DNA of 23,364 nucleotides from an uncultured Candidatus Saccharibacteria bacterium (lineage in GTDB: Bacteria > Patescibacteriota > Saccharimonadia > Saccharimonadales > Saccharimonadaceae), in assembly GCA_947427985.1 (NCBI GenBank), contig CANEKB010000004.1, positions 1-23,364 of the forward strand, given 5' to 3'. The position numbers and the translations under genes are program-made. The notes under the pieces were generated by a model, which ran no database searches, was not told the DNA's origin, and worked only from the letters and a program-made list of their open reading frames with translations. Below, in pieces: positions 1-8,215 of the stretch. Each line of letters starts with the position of its first letter. Position 1 is the first letter of the stretch.

Positions 1-688
1 CGGCGGAGGTAACTGGGAAGCAAGTAGAGATGGCGCCGGTGTTCATATTGCGACGAATTTGGAGCTGGTCGGTACATTGTGGCATAGCACTATTCATTCC
101 CTGTTCTTGTTGGGAACTAGCGACTTTACTAAAGACCATTTGTTGGCCAAGGAGGGTTTCAACTTTGTGCTGAACGAAGTTAAGCTCGTCGAGCGAATCA
201 GCCCAGAGCGTAATATAGAGGCCGAAGCGGAAGAACTTCTCGGCACCAACTTGGAGCTTATCACGAAGTTCCTCAGCATCGTTAATCGCGGCTTCAATTT
301 CCGGGTCGCGAACTTTGCCACGTTCGGCGTTGACATTGTAGCTAGCCTCGAGCTGGGTAACTTTCTTGCGGAGGTTCTTCATGACGACAGTGGTTTCGAC
401 GGGGTACACATACATAGAAACATCAAGTACCTCATCAATATTAATCAAAGGAGAAATCCAGCCAGTGTAAAGTGAACGGGGGTAACCGTAAATGTAGATA
501 GTGCGACCATATTTAGTACCGAGACGAAAATAAGCAGAATGAATTTCGATAGAGCTAGGAGAAATAAGATCACGGAGGGTGGTGATACCTTTTTCAAAGG
601 CTTGCTGAACTTCAGCCTCTTCGGCGGCTTGGGACTGAACGGCGATTTCTGCGGCGGTTAGCCGAGTCTTTTTATCTTTTTTACTCAT
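1..688 (-). CDS. VirB4/TraC-type T4SS ATPase, amino-terminal part (cut by window edge)
   Basis: Only the first 229 codons are in the window; the frame is open to base 1. The start is the ATG at 688-686, and it overlaps the end of the upstream gene by 8 bases (ATGAGTAA), which argues for translational coupling. The visible part begins with a Lys-rich and Ala/Glu-rich leader, then a mixed alpha/beta domain, and ends with a segment (MPQCTDQLQIRRNMNTGA, then a CFPVTSA stretch) that in VirB4/TraC proteins lies shortly before the Walker A motif. The nucleotide-binding domain itself lies beyond the edge and is not seen. In this family the protein is the cytoplasmic ATPase that powers a T4SS or conjugative pilus. 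Identification rests on that segment plus the PrgI and VirB6-like neighbours, so family assignment is fairly sure and substrate unknown. Confidence 0.8.
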   Translation of the reverse strand, partial: MSKKDKKTRLTAAEIAVQSQAAEEAEVQQAFEKGITTLRDLISPSSIEIHSAYFRLGTKYGRTIYIYGYPRSLYTGWISPLINIDEVLDVSMYVYPVETTVVMKNLRKKVTQLEASYNVNAERGKVRDPEIEAAINDAEELRDKLQVGAEKFFRFGLYITLWADSLDELNFVQHKVETLLGQQMVFSKVASSQQEQGMNSAMPQCTDQLQIRRNMNTGAISTCFPVTSA

Positions 689-1736
689 TAGGTTTTTCTC
701 CTTTACGTACGTAGGTAGTAGCGAGCTTAGTAAAATCAACTAGCGGTTCACGAACAGCGGTGTCGGGGTTGTTGAAGTTGTAGAATAATTCGCTAAGTTC
801 ACGGGTACGAAGACGAACGGATTGGATGCCAATTTGGAAAAGACCAGAAATAACTGACTCAACGCGATTATTGAGCTCATCAACAGCTTTATTATAGGTA
901 TCGCGGTTAATTCTGGTAACGTCAGGAGCTTTTTTACCAAAAGTCTTGAAAAGATTTTTGGTTTGCTCAACGAGTTTCTCGGCATCAGCAGAACTATAAT
1001 ACGGAATAATAACAAAGAATGATTTGTCCATAATGTTAGCTTCTTGGGAAAGTAGGTCGATGAAATTAATATAATCGTCCATCAGAACGCCAAGAAGCAT
1101 GTTGTCTTGATTACGACGGATCGTGGAGAGGCGTTCGATATAAGGGCCAATATCGACGCGCTGCGAGCGGACGAGGATTTGGACGGTAAAGTTGAGCGAG
1201 TTGAGGAAGTTTTGGTAGCTATACTCAACACCTTCGCGCTCTTGTTCGGACATAAGGTCGAAGTTGATGGACTGACAAGCTACAACAGCACGGAAAGAGC
1301 CGTCTTTCATAATAACGAGGCCATCACGGAGCTCGGAAATTTGGAGCGTGGATTGAGTAGAGATAGGGTTCTCGACTACTTTCGGGAGATTATTTTGTGA
1401 ACTGAGAGACTGCGGAGCCTCTTGCTGCGGAGTGGCGATCGGGGCAGCAGCGGTCATGTTGGCGGCGATTTGCTGTTGCTGGAGAGTTTGTTGGGTATTG
1501 ACGTTTGATTGATACATTTGGGACTGAGCAACTTGCTGTCCAGGTTGCATACCCATCATTGGAGGTTGTGTGGGAGGTGTTTGAGGAGAGGCCATAGGTT
1601 GGTTAAGCGGACGTGCCGCCATGGCGGCACGGGTAGTAGCACCAGTACCGTAAGCTACGGGCGCAGATTGCCCTTGAGGCATTGCTTGGGGCTGTGGACC
1701 CGGAATACCTAACTGGCGGTTATTTTGTGGATTCAT
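681..1736 (-). CDS. TraC-like / VirB4 amino-terminal-domain protein
   Basis: 351 aa. Residues 1 to about 125 are low-complexity Gln/Pro/Met/Ala-rich and probably disordered. From about residue 130 (the stretch QISELRDGLVIMKDGSFRAV) it resembles the amino-terminal domain of TraC/VirB4 proteins, with a long central helical region, but there is no Walker A or B motif, so it is not itself an ATPase. The ATG at 1736 has a good ribosome binding site (AAGGAGAG, about 6 bases upstream). The gene sits 13 bases after prgI and overlaps the VirB4 ATPase gene by 8 bases, so the three are one operon. It probably acts as a partner or adaptor of the ATPase at the membrane. A separate gene for this domain next to the ATPase is the notable point. 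The domain call is moderately sure. Confidence 0.7.
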   Translation of the reverse strand: MNPQNNRQLGIPGPQPQAMPQGQSAPVAYGTGATTRAAMAARPLNQPMASPQTPPTQPPMMGMQPGQQVAQSQMYQSNVNTQQTLQQQQIAANMTAAAPIATPQQEAPQSLSSQNNLPKVVENPISTQSTLQISELRDGLVIMKDGSFRAVVACQSINFDLMSEQEREGVEYSYQNFLNSLNFTVQILVRSQRVDIGPYIERLSTIRRNQDNMLLGVLMDDYINFIDLLSQEANIMDKSFFVIIPYYSSADAEKLVEQTKNLFKTFGKKAPDVTRINRDTYNKAVDELNNRVESVISGLFQIGIQSVRLRTRELSELFYNFNNPDTAVREPLVDFTKLATTYVRKGEKPNE

Positions 1737-1749
1737 CTATATGCTCTCC

Positions 1750-2688
1750 TTAATGTAATGAAACAAAGACTTCATCATTATTATTTTCCTCGGTCTTGGT
1801 GGCGGTTTGATTGGCGACGCGATCAGCGGTTTGTTCAATGGTAGCAACAGATAAGTCGGGATTATTTGCGAGGTTTGTCATTGTGTCTTGGTAAACGGCG
1901 GATTCGGAAGCATTGACGGAATCGATAGGCGGGAGGTCGGGAGTAACGACGACTGGCGACTCAAAGCCGGAGATGGTTGCTGGAGCACCAGAAGGCGAAA
2001 AGCCACTGTCATTTGAGCCGGTAAAACCAGAGCGAGGCTGGATTACGCGTTGGTTGGGAAGTTGAATCATGCCGTTAGCGACGCGATTCTCGATGTTGTA
2101 TTCGGAATTAGCGATAGCGTCACGCATTTGGTTAACAACGGCCGCACGGCGTTCATCTTGTTGCTGAGTCATAAGATTATTAAGATTATAATTATCGTTA
2201 CGCTCGAACATATCGGTAGTGTTGTAAGCTTCGGCATAAAAATCGTCTTTCATAGTAGTGCTGGCATTCTTAATGGCGTGACCTTCGGAATCAATAATCT
2301 CGGCAAGGAAAGAGAGACGATGGCTGGCTTCGTCTTCAGTAATATCACGAGCACGAGAAGCTTCGACTTTTTTTGGTGCGGTGATGAGAATAGTCGATTC
2401 ACTCTGACCGGGCATCCAGTAACGCTTGTTTGGTTTGAGGTAAAAAGACAATAAGGCCGCAAAGTAGGTCTCCATGGGCTGGTCTTTTTTAAGCGGGAGC
2501 GCAAGGATGGCAAAGAAAATCGCAATCGGAATTGGGATAATAGCCAACAACGGGAAGATCTGGAACAGACCTACCATAAGCATTATCAACCCGAAGACAA
2601 TCATAAGATAGACAAATTGTCGGAAGGTGAATGGTCCCAATAACTTATCGTCCGCCTCAACGTCCTGCGGAACTTTGTATGTTGCCAT
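1750..2688 (-). CDS. prgI: PrgI family T4SS membrane protein
   Basis: 312 aa. The amino terminus (MATYKVPQDVEADDKLLGPF) followed by two closely spaced membrane segments (about residues 26-46 and 48-66) and a KPNKRYW motif near residue 88 is the signature of the PrgI family, known from Gram-positive conjugation loci such as pCF10. The rest is a hydrophilic tail, Asn/Asp-rich and probably disordered, much longer than in classical PrgI proteins of about 120 aa. No Shine-Dalgarno sequence precedes the ATG; a TGC-TATAAT extended -10 box lies 9 bases upstream, so the message has a very short leader or none. It is followed closely by the TraC-like and VirB4 genes. It probably anchors the ATPase to the membrane channel. 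Confidence 0.85.
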   Translation of the reverse strand: MATYKVPQDVEADDKLLGPFTFRQFVYLMIVFGLIMLMVGLFQIFPLLAIIPIPIAIFFAILALPLKKDQPMETYFAALLSFYLKPNKRYWMPGQSESTILITAPKKVEASRARDITEDEASHRLSFLAEIIDSEGHAIKNASTTMKDDFYAEAYNTTDMFERNDNYNLNNLMTQQQDERRAAVVNQMRDAIANSEYNIENRVANGMIQLPNQRVIQPRSGFTGSNDSGFSPSGAPATISGFESPVVVTPDLPPIDSVNASESAVYQDTMTNLANNPDLSVATIEQTADRVANQTATKTEENNNDEVFVSLH

Positions 2689-2697
2689 ATACTATAT

Positions 2698-2706
2698 ATT
2701 ATAGCA
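2698..2706 (-). promoter_or_regulatory. Extended -10 promoter of the prgI-traC-virB4 operon
   Basis: On the minus strand TGC-TATAAT (bases 2706 to 2698) ends 9 bases before the prgI ATG. No clear -35 hexamer is seen 16-18 bases upstream. It shows that prgI can be transcribed separately from the VirB6-like gene before it. Confidence 0.55.
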
Positions 2707-2801
2707 CAGGGCAGACTTTTTGCATAAATATTTTTCTTCCAGGACGTGTTGCTTGAGCCTGCCGTTATAGGTATTTGTCGCTTTGCGCCTCTCTGCGGAT
2801 T

Positions 2802-5800
2802 TTAAGAGTAGGTATTGGCTTGGCCGACGAGATTAACGATGTCGTCGTAAAGCTCAAGTTTGCGGTTGTTTTCGATGTTGTCTCGGTTGACGATTCGGTT
2901 AATACTGTCATTCGCAGAGGTAAGTGGGTCGTCTCGGAGGGCTTCGTCGAGAAGCATGCGACAATCTTCGACTAATTCTTCGAGGCATTCGACACTATCG
3001 AAGTATTTGATGAGTGGTTCGTAGAGCTCGTCGATAGTGTAATTATCATAGAAGAGTCGATCAATCTTGCTAATAATCGTAGTGTAGCTATTACGGTCAT
3101 AGTACTCGCGGAGAGCGGCTTGCTGAGCATCGCTGCGATGTTTGCGGCTAAGCTGATCGCGGGTGCGTTGTACGCCAGGGTGACTACTACCAGAACCGCC
3201 GCTACTTGGACGAGGTCCGCCACTGTTGCCACCTCCGCCACCACCGTGTGGACCAGGAGTAGGATTGCTATCGTCACTACCACCATCATCATAGTCGTCG
3301 TCACTCATCATACTACGAATACGGGCCTGAGTTTCACGAACCTTCTTTTGGGCAATGTCAGGATCTTGACTGTCGAAGATATTGTTGTTGCTACCCATAC
3401 CGAGGACTTCGCCAATCGGAGTATTCGGATCCATATTTTTGAGACCGATTTCGGAGAGAACATCAAGAAGGCTATCGATAGACTTTAGAGTATCGTTCTT
3501 TTGGTTCTCGAGAATGTTTGGAGACATACGACGGTTGAAGGCGCTGACAAGCTTCGCAGCGGCTTTCGGTAGAATTTTTCGCTTGAGGAGCTCTTTACGA
3601 TCTTGGAGGGTGATACTAGGATCATCGAAGTCAAGTTCTTTCCAGGTGCCGTCGGCTTGTAGGCGGAGACCACCAAGTTGCTGGCCATTGACGTTACGGT
3701 AGTTCATGATGTCGGCGTCTGGGAAATAGTATTCGAAAGCGCTAATAGGGTTGCCATTGCTGTCGACTAGATCGACTTTCGGGAAGTATCTCTTGAACAA
3801 TTCATCATTAGTACAAGTAAGAAGCTTTGCCCAGGTATCAAGTGCGTAGCCGTCGCTGATGTTAATGGAACCAGCCTTCGAAGCCACACTCAAACTTTGG
3901 AGGTTGGCAATGTTGTACTGTCCAATAGAGGTGACGTAACCCATGTTGGTTTGGGCAGTAATCATCGGAGTGACTTCGGCGGCATGCTCTTTGTATTTAC
4001 TAGCGAGCATAGCGGCGGTAATAGTACTGTGGTAGCGGCGGAGAATACCGGATTTAGACTTGTCGTTAGCATCAACACCGATTTCAGTGAGATAACGACG
4101 GTTAATCGGGTCGCCAATGAAGATATCGTCGGTAAGGAGCTCTTTCATATAGCCAGCATCGTCGTCGTAGACACGCTGAATCAAGCCATCTTTATCGTCG
4201 GTAATGTCGAAGTATTTCACCTTCTTGTATTGCGTACGCTCAGTGGCACTAAGGGCGTCATATTCTTCCTTAGTGATTTCTTCATTAGTATCCTTGTGCA
4301 CACCAATGTAGCTTTGCCATTTGTCATACTGCTTCCCTGGTAGAAGTTGATATTGATCGTTTTCGATTTGTTTACCGTTCTTGTCGAGGGCGTAACCATT
4401 ATCATTCATGCCGGCTTTATCGAAGATCATGGCGCGGAATTGCGGCTTCTTAATACCAAACTTGTTAATAATAACACGAGCTTCGCTGCGGCGACGTTGC
4501 TCAATTTGGGCATTACCAACAATCACTTGGCCCATGATGGAGGCTTCGCCAGTATGGCCAAGACTACCAGCAGCACCTTTTACGAGACGGTTAAACTTCG
4601 CTGGGTCGGTTTCGTGGTTGATAGTAGCTTGCATATACTGACTTAATAGCCATTCCTGATCAGCTTGCGCTTCGTTGGCGGTTAAGAATTGCTGTTTCAT
4701 GGAATCGAGGTAGGCGTCAGCATGCGCATCAGAAAGGCGCTCAGCATCGGAACCTTTGAAATGATTGCCGTAGGCCGATAAGGTATTTTTATAAGCGGCC
4801 TGGGCGTTTTCGGCGCGAGTTGTGTAAATGCCGGCGAGCTTAGCGTTACGCGTGTAACGATGGGCGCGCTTTCGCCAGGTGTCGTTACCTTCAGAGTCGG
4901 TACCAGTGCTAGAGGAAATACGCTTCAATGCGGCCTCAGTAGCGCGACTTTGACGGATCTCGAGAGAATTCTTTGTGTCAATATCGCGTTCAGTGCGGCG
5001 CTGGTCGAGGAACTGGCGGAGGTGAGCGCCGGGCATATTAGAGTTAGCAAAGTAACGCTGTCGGCTTTGTTCGAGATGACTGGTGGACCAGCCGGCAAGA
5101 CCACGCTGAGCCGGGGCGGCAAGTTTGTGGAGCCCGGCGTTGAGAGTACCAAGAATGGTGCCAGACATCTTCATGAGCGACCAAGAGAAGAAAAGTGGTA
5201 AGACCTGGACGCCAACACCAAGGATAATACCGAAGCCACTAGATGCACTAGTGATAAGTGCCCAGCCAGCAAGCTGCGATGCGCCAAAGAGCAGGCTAAA
5301 CATAGGGTAGAAGATAAGCATACGGAAGAGGAGATCTTTCCACTTCGCGAACCATTTTTCAGTATTTGGTAGGAGATAGGCGACAAAGGCGAGCGGGGAG
5401 ATCATGATAAGTAGAGCAACAAGAGCTTGGCGGGCGGCAATAGTGATTAGGCCAGTAACAACAGCGATAAGCGCACTGACAAGAATAGGTACAAGCATCC
5501 AGAAAAGTCCACCGATGCCGCCAGCAGCAGCGGCGATGGCGACGCCAGCGATAGTCCCACCGCCAATAAGGACACTAAGAAGCTCGGCGAGGGAGACATT
5601 GGCTGCTTCGGAGGCACCACCAGCGGCGATAACGGAATTTTGAATGGACTCAAAGAAACCACGGAGACCGGCGCCGATAATATTGCTAACATCAACCGCA
5701 AGCGAACAGATAATGAAACTGAGGTTAACGAGGATAATAGCGATAATGAGACGCGGAAGAACGCGCTTAATACCGTAATTGTTGATGCCTAGGCCGGTGA

Positions 5801-6305
5801 GCTGAGAGTAAATCACGATGAGAAGGAAGATGATGAAGATAATGTTGGTAATATTACGGGCATATTGCCAAACAAGGTAAATTGGCGAAGAATCATCCAT
5901 CGTAAGCGGGTTAACGACAAGAAGATCATTAATAACGTTATAAATAGCGTCAACGGCTGTAGCAATAACACCAGTAGTCGGACAAACAATCCAAGCAAGG
6001 GCGCCAACCTGATCTTGACAGGTATTAACTTCTTCAGTATCTTCGTCTGGGTTCTCTTCGCTATTGGAATCGGATGGAGTAGTTTCAGTGTCAGGTTCGG
6101 TCTCGTCGCTAGGGCTAGTTTCGTCGGTGGATGGGGCTTCTTCCCCGTCGGCAGCAGGATAATCTTCGGAAGGGGTGACGATGTTTTCGTCATCTTCGTC
6201 AGCGTAGACGACTGGCCGGAGGGCGGCTGGGGCAAATGAGGCGCCAAAAACAATGCCAGCGGCTAGCAGCATAAGGGCTAGGAATTTAGCAATATATTTT
6301 CTCAT
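2802..6305 (-). CDS. VirB6/TrbL-like polytopic T4SS membrane protein
   Basis: 1167 aa from the preferred ATG at 6305. A GTG six bases further upstream (6311) is also in frame, but it directly abuts the AGGAAG ribosome binding site, whereas the ATG has proper spacing. Residues 1-35 form a signal peptide. An acidic Glu/Asp/Thr/Pro stretch follows (about 36-95). Then come several membrane segments between about 140 and 385, including a Gly/Ala-rich group typical of VirB6/TrbL channel proteins. The rest is a large hydrophilic, mostly helical cytoplasmic or surface domain, with a Gly/Ser-rich linker near 1020-1050 and a helical end. Classical VirB6 has about 300 aa, so the roughly 750-residue carboxy-terminal extension is unusual; its role is unknown. 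First gene of the T4SS cluster, with its own sigma70-like promoter, and divergent from the pilin operon. Confidence 0.75.
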   Translation of the reverse strand: MRKYIAKFLALMLLAAGIVFGASFAPAALRPVVYADEDDENIVTPSEDYPAADGEEAPSTDETSPSDETEPDTETTPSDSNSEENPDEDTEEVNTCQDQVGALAWIVCPTTGVIATAVDAIYNVINDLLVVNPLTMDDSSPIYLVWQYARNITNIIFIIFLLIVIYSQLTGLGINNYGIKRVLPRLIIAIILVNLSFIICSLAVDVSNIIGAGLRGFFESIQNSVIAAGGASEAANVSLAELLSVLIGGGTIAGVAIAAAAGGIGGLFWMLVPILVSALIAVVTGLITIAARQALVALLIMISPLAFVAYLLPNTEKWFAKWKDLLFRMLIFYPMFSLLFGASQLAGWALITSASSGFGIILGVGVQVLPLFFSWSLMKMSGTILGTLNAGLHKLAAPAQRGLAGWSTSHLEQSRQRYFANSNMPGAHLRQFLDQRRTERDIDTKNSLEIRQSRATEAALKRISSSTGTDSEGNDTWRKRAHRYTRNAKLAGIYTTRAENAQAAYKNTLSAYGNHFKGSDAERLSDAHADAYLDSMKQQFLTANEAQADQEWLLSQYMQATINHETDPAKFNRLVKGAAGSLGHTGEASIMGQVIVGNAQIEQRRRSEARVIINKFGIKKPQFRAMIFDKAGMNDNGYALDKNGKQIENDQYQLLPGKQYDKWQSYIGVHKDTNEEITKEEYDALSATERTQYKKVKYFDITDDKDGLIQRVYDDDAGYMKELLTDDIFIGDPINRRYLTEIGVDANDKSKSGILRRYHSTITAAMLASKYKEHAAEVTPMITAQTNMGYVTSIGQYNIANLQSLSVASKAGSINISDGYALDTWAKLLTCTNDELFKRYFPKVDLVDSNGNPISAFEYYFPDADIMNYRNVNGQQLGGLRLQADGTWKELDFDDPSITLQDRKELLKRKILPKAAAKLVSAFNRRMSPNILENQKNDTLKSIDSLLDVLSEIGLKNMDPNTPIGEVLGMGSNNNIFDSQDPDIAQKKVRETQARIRSMMSDDDYDDGGSDDSNPTPGPHGGGGGGNSGGPRPSSGGSGSSHPGVQRTRDQLSRKHRSDAQQAALREYYDRNSYTTIISKIDRLFYDNYTIDELYEPLIKYFDSVECLEELVEDCRMLLDEALRDDPLTSANDSINRIVNRDNIENNRKLELYDDIVNLVGQANTYS

Positions 6306-6344
6306 AAACACTTCCTAAACGACCCTAAAAGGGTTATACTGTCT

Positions 6345-6373
6345 ATTATAGCACACATAAGCTTTTTAGTCAA
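6345..6373 (-). promoter_or_regulatory. Sigma70-type promoter of the T4SS cluster
   Basis: On the minus strand TTGACT (6373-6368), a 17-base spacer, then TATAAT (6350-6345) with an extended TGC in front. This is close to consensus. The -35 box overlaps the first three bases of the 29-base perfect hairpin at 6371-6399, so that palindrome is a candidate operator. Confidence 0.8.
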
Positions 6374-6582
6374 TACCATTTTTGGGGAAAATGGTATTGC
6401 TGCAAGTCGTCGGCTCAGAAAAACATGCTAGCATGTTTTTGTTCGCACTCCTCCTGCAGTTCAATCCTCTTTCTCGAGAAAAACTCTTGGCATAGTCACA
6501 GCGTCCAAATAGAGAAAATTCTCTCTGTTTGTCCTACGGCCGTTTCTATGCTTCAATACCATTTTTGGGGAAAATGGTATTG
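6370..6582 (+). repeat. Palindromic element H1 with two identical 29-base hairpins
   Basis: Two identical 33-base direct repeats (6370-6402 and 6553-6585) each contain a perfect hairpin: 12-base arms CAATACCATTTT / AAAATGGTATTG around a TGGGG loop (6371-6399 and 6554-6582). Because each copy is nearly self-complementary, the two can also pair with each other as an outer stem. Between them lie a perfect 22-base palindrome at 6419-6440 (arms AAAAACATGCT), TTTCTCGAGAAA (6470-6481) and AGAGAA-AA-TTCTCT (6511-6524). The stretch GTCGGCTCAG, hairpin, GTTCGCACTCC (6409-6451) matches the core seen in the elements at 16582-16708 and 14250-14375. It fills the space between the divergent T4SS and pilin operons. 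Confidence 0.7.
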
Positions 6583-6626
6583 CTGTGGAGGCCGAGATTC
6601 ACTTTGTTGTTGAATTGAAGAAAGAA

Positions 6627-6635
6627 TGATAATAT
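6627..6635 (+). promoter_or_regulatory. Extended -10 of the pilin operon, 6 bases before the ATG
   Basis: TGA-TAATAT (6627-6635) ends 6 bases before the ATG of the next gene, with a weak -35 candidate TTGTTG at 6604-6609. Transcription would then begin at or next to the start codon. A GAGG lies in the 6-base gap, so leaderless initiation is inference. Confidence 0.5.
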
Positions 6636-6641
6636 AGAGGT

Positions 6642-7346
6642 ATGAAAGAGAAGATTTTGGTGACTTTGGGGGCAATAATGATAGGAGCGGCGGGTTTAGT
6701 AGCGGCACCGACCCCGGTGTTGGCGGCGGGCGGTAACTGTGGCGCGGGCAATTTTTTAGGGATGAAGCCATGGTTTGATGGCCTATGTGAGAGCAATGAT
6801 AAAAATAGCAATATTGTAACACCGTCGGAACAGGGTAGTGGGATCACGATCTCGACGTTTGTTTGGACGATTGTTCTAAACGTTCTGTTTGACTTAATGG
6901 TAGCAATTGGGTACCTTGCAGTGGGGTTTGTGATTTACGGTGGCTATCTATATATAATGTCGCAAGGTGACCCAAATAAAGCACAAAAAGGTAAACGAAC
7001 TTTGATGACGGCGATAACTGGAGTAATCATCGCAATGGGAGCATCGGTGATCGTGAATACTGCGGTGACAATTTTGGGGATTAATACAGCGGATGGCGCG
7101 ACGCAGCAGGGGTTTGACGCGGCGCGGGTGCAGAGTATTTTCTCCTGGGCTTACTCGATGGCGGGCCTTGTGGCGGTGATATTTATTATTAAGAGTGGTA
7201 TTGATTATATGTTATCGCAGGGAGATCCGGGTAAAACTCAGAAGGCGACGAGAGGAATTATTTATTCGATTGTAGGCCTGGTGATTGTAATTTTGGCGGC
7301 GATTATTACGAGCACGGTAATTAGTTCGGTGGGAGGAGCGTTGTAA
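6642..7346 (+). CDS. Double VirB2-like pilin protein (two tandem pilin domains)
   Basis: 234 aa. Signal peptide at residues 1-29 ending in PVLAAGG. The mature part has two VirB2/TrbC-like units, each a hydrophobic helix, a short polar turn with a QGDP motif (MSQGDPNKAQK near 104-114 and LSQGDPGKTQK near 190-200), and a second hydrophobic helix. This is the topology of T4SS pilins, duplicated in one chain. It is the first gene of a plus-strand operon and its stop overlaps the next ATG by one base (TAATG). It probably forms or caps a surface pilus belonging to the divergent T4SS cluster. The pilin fold is a confident call from the hairpin of helices; the role of the duplication is unknown. Confidence 0.75.
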   Translation: MKEKILVTLGAIMIGAAGLVAAPTPVLAAGGNCGAGNFLGMKPWFDGLCESNDKNSNIVTPSEQGSGITISTFVWTIVLNVLFDLMVAIGYLAVGFVIYGGYLYIMSQGDPNKAQKGKRTLMTAITGVIIAMGASVIVNTAVTILGINTADGATQQGFDAARVQSIFSWAYSMAGLVAVIFIIKSGIDYMLSQGDPGKTQKATRGIIYSIVGLVIVILAAIITSTVISSVGGAL

Positions 7347-7723
7347 TGAAAAGAATAGGATTAATGCTAGCTGCGGGGGCAATGGTGCTATGCGGGGTGT
7401 TGTTCCCTGCGCCGGTGATGGCGGATGGCGACGTTTGTAGCGATCCAAATATCTCCGATGAGTTAAAGGATGCGGCTGGGTGCAATACGACAAAGAAAGC
7501 TGATGAAGTCATTAATTCAGTACTAAACGTAGTTTTATCCTTCGTCGGGATAATCGCAGTTTGCGTGATGATTTACGGCGGCTTTTTGTATATGACGAGT
7601 AATGGCGATTCCGGTAAGGCGCAGAAGGCAAAGAATGTGATTTTGTATGGACTGGTGGGTATGGTAGTAGCATTGCTGGCTTATGCGATTATTGTTTTTG
7701 TTAGCAAGGGTATTGGCGGCTAG
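7346..7723 (+). CDS. VirB2-like pilin
   Basis: 125 aa. Signal peptide (1-26, ending PAPVMADG), a short Cys-containing linker (Cys32 and Cys46, possibly a disulfide), then two hydrophobic helices joined by a polar turn, TSNGDSGKAQKAK, near residues 86-98. This is the VirB2/TrbC major pilin pattern. The ATG shares one base with the stop of the double-pilin gene, so translation is coupled. It is followed by a 71-base gap with its own promoter before the next pilin gene. Confidence 0.75.
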   Translation: MKRIGLMLAAGAMVLCGVLFPAPVMADGDVCSDPNISDELKDAAGCNTTKKADEVINSVLNVVLSFVGIIAVCVMIYGGFLYMTSNGDSGKAQKAKNVILYGLVGMVVALLAYAIIVFVSKGIGG

Positions 7724-7729
7724 AAAGTC

Positions 7730-7758
7730 TAGACATTTTAGGCTTCGTGTTATATTAT
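7730..7758 (+). promoter_or_regulatory. Promoter before the third pilin gene
   Basis: TAGACA (7730-7735), 17 bases, TATTAT (7753-7758); an overlapping extended -10, TGT-TATATT (7748-7756), is an alternative. It lies between the two pilin pairs, so the second pair can be expressed apart from the first. Confidence 0.55.
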
Positions 7759-7794
7759 AGAGACAATATAGAGTAGTAATTGAAAGGGAAAATT

Positions 7795-8193
7795 ATGAAA
7801 AAACTAATTTTAAGTATTGTCGCGGCTGCTTTGACAGTTTTGGGGTTAGGTAGTGTAGCGTCTATTTCACCAGCGTATGCGGCTCCGCAGTGTTTCGACA
7901 AGAACGGCAATTTAACAAATGATTTGGCACAATGTGCTGGCGGTGAAGGGCAAGCTGATAATCTGATGGGGACGTTGACTACGGTTATTAACGTAATCTT
8001 GGCGGTAGTTGGGTTTATTGCGGTTATTATGATTATCATCGGTGGTATTAGTTTCATCACATCACAGGGTGATAGCTCGAAAGTTACCAAAGCACGCAAC
8101 ACGATCCTTTATGGTGTGGTCGGTTTGGTCGTTGCCTTGTTGGCATTTGCGATTGTGAACTTCGTGCTCACAAATGTTTTCGGGAATAACTAA
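7795..8193 (+). CDS. VirB2-like pilin, member 1 of a near-identical pair
   Basis: 132 aa from the ATG at 7795, chosen over an in-frame TTG at 7780 because GAAAGGG lies at the right distance before the ATG. Signal peptide (1-31, ending SPAYAAPQ), a short Cys-containing linker, then two hydrophobic helices with the turn SQGDSSKVTKARN between them. The 3' part (8032-8170) is identical base for base with 8474-8612 in the next gene, while the signal peptides and linkers differ. It ends 22 bases before the ATG of its partner. Confidence 0.75.
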   Translation: MKKLILSIVAAALTVLGLGSVASISPAYAAPQCFDKNGNLTNDLAQCAGGEGQADNLMGTLTTVINVILAVVGFIAVIMIIIGGISFITSQGDSSKVTKARNTILYGVVGLVVALLAFAIVNFVLTNVFGNN

Positions 8194-8215
8194 TACTGCT
8201 GGTCGGAGGTTTATA

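Noticed and set aside
59..475. Plus-strand 138-aa frame at the left edge
   Set aside because: It lies opposite the VirB4-type ATPase frame, which is open, well started and family-like.
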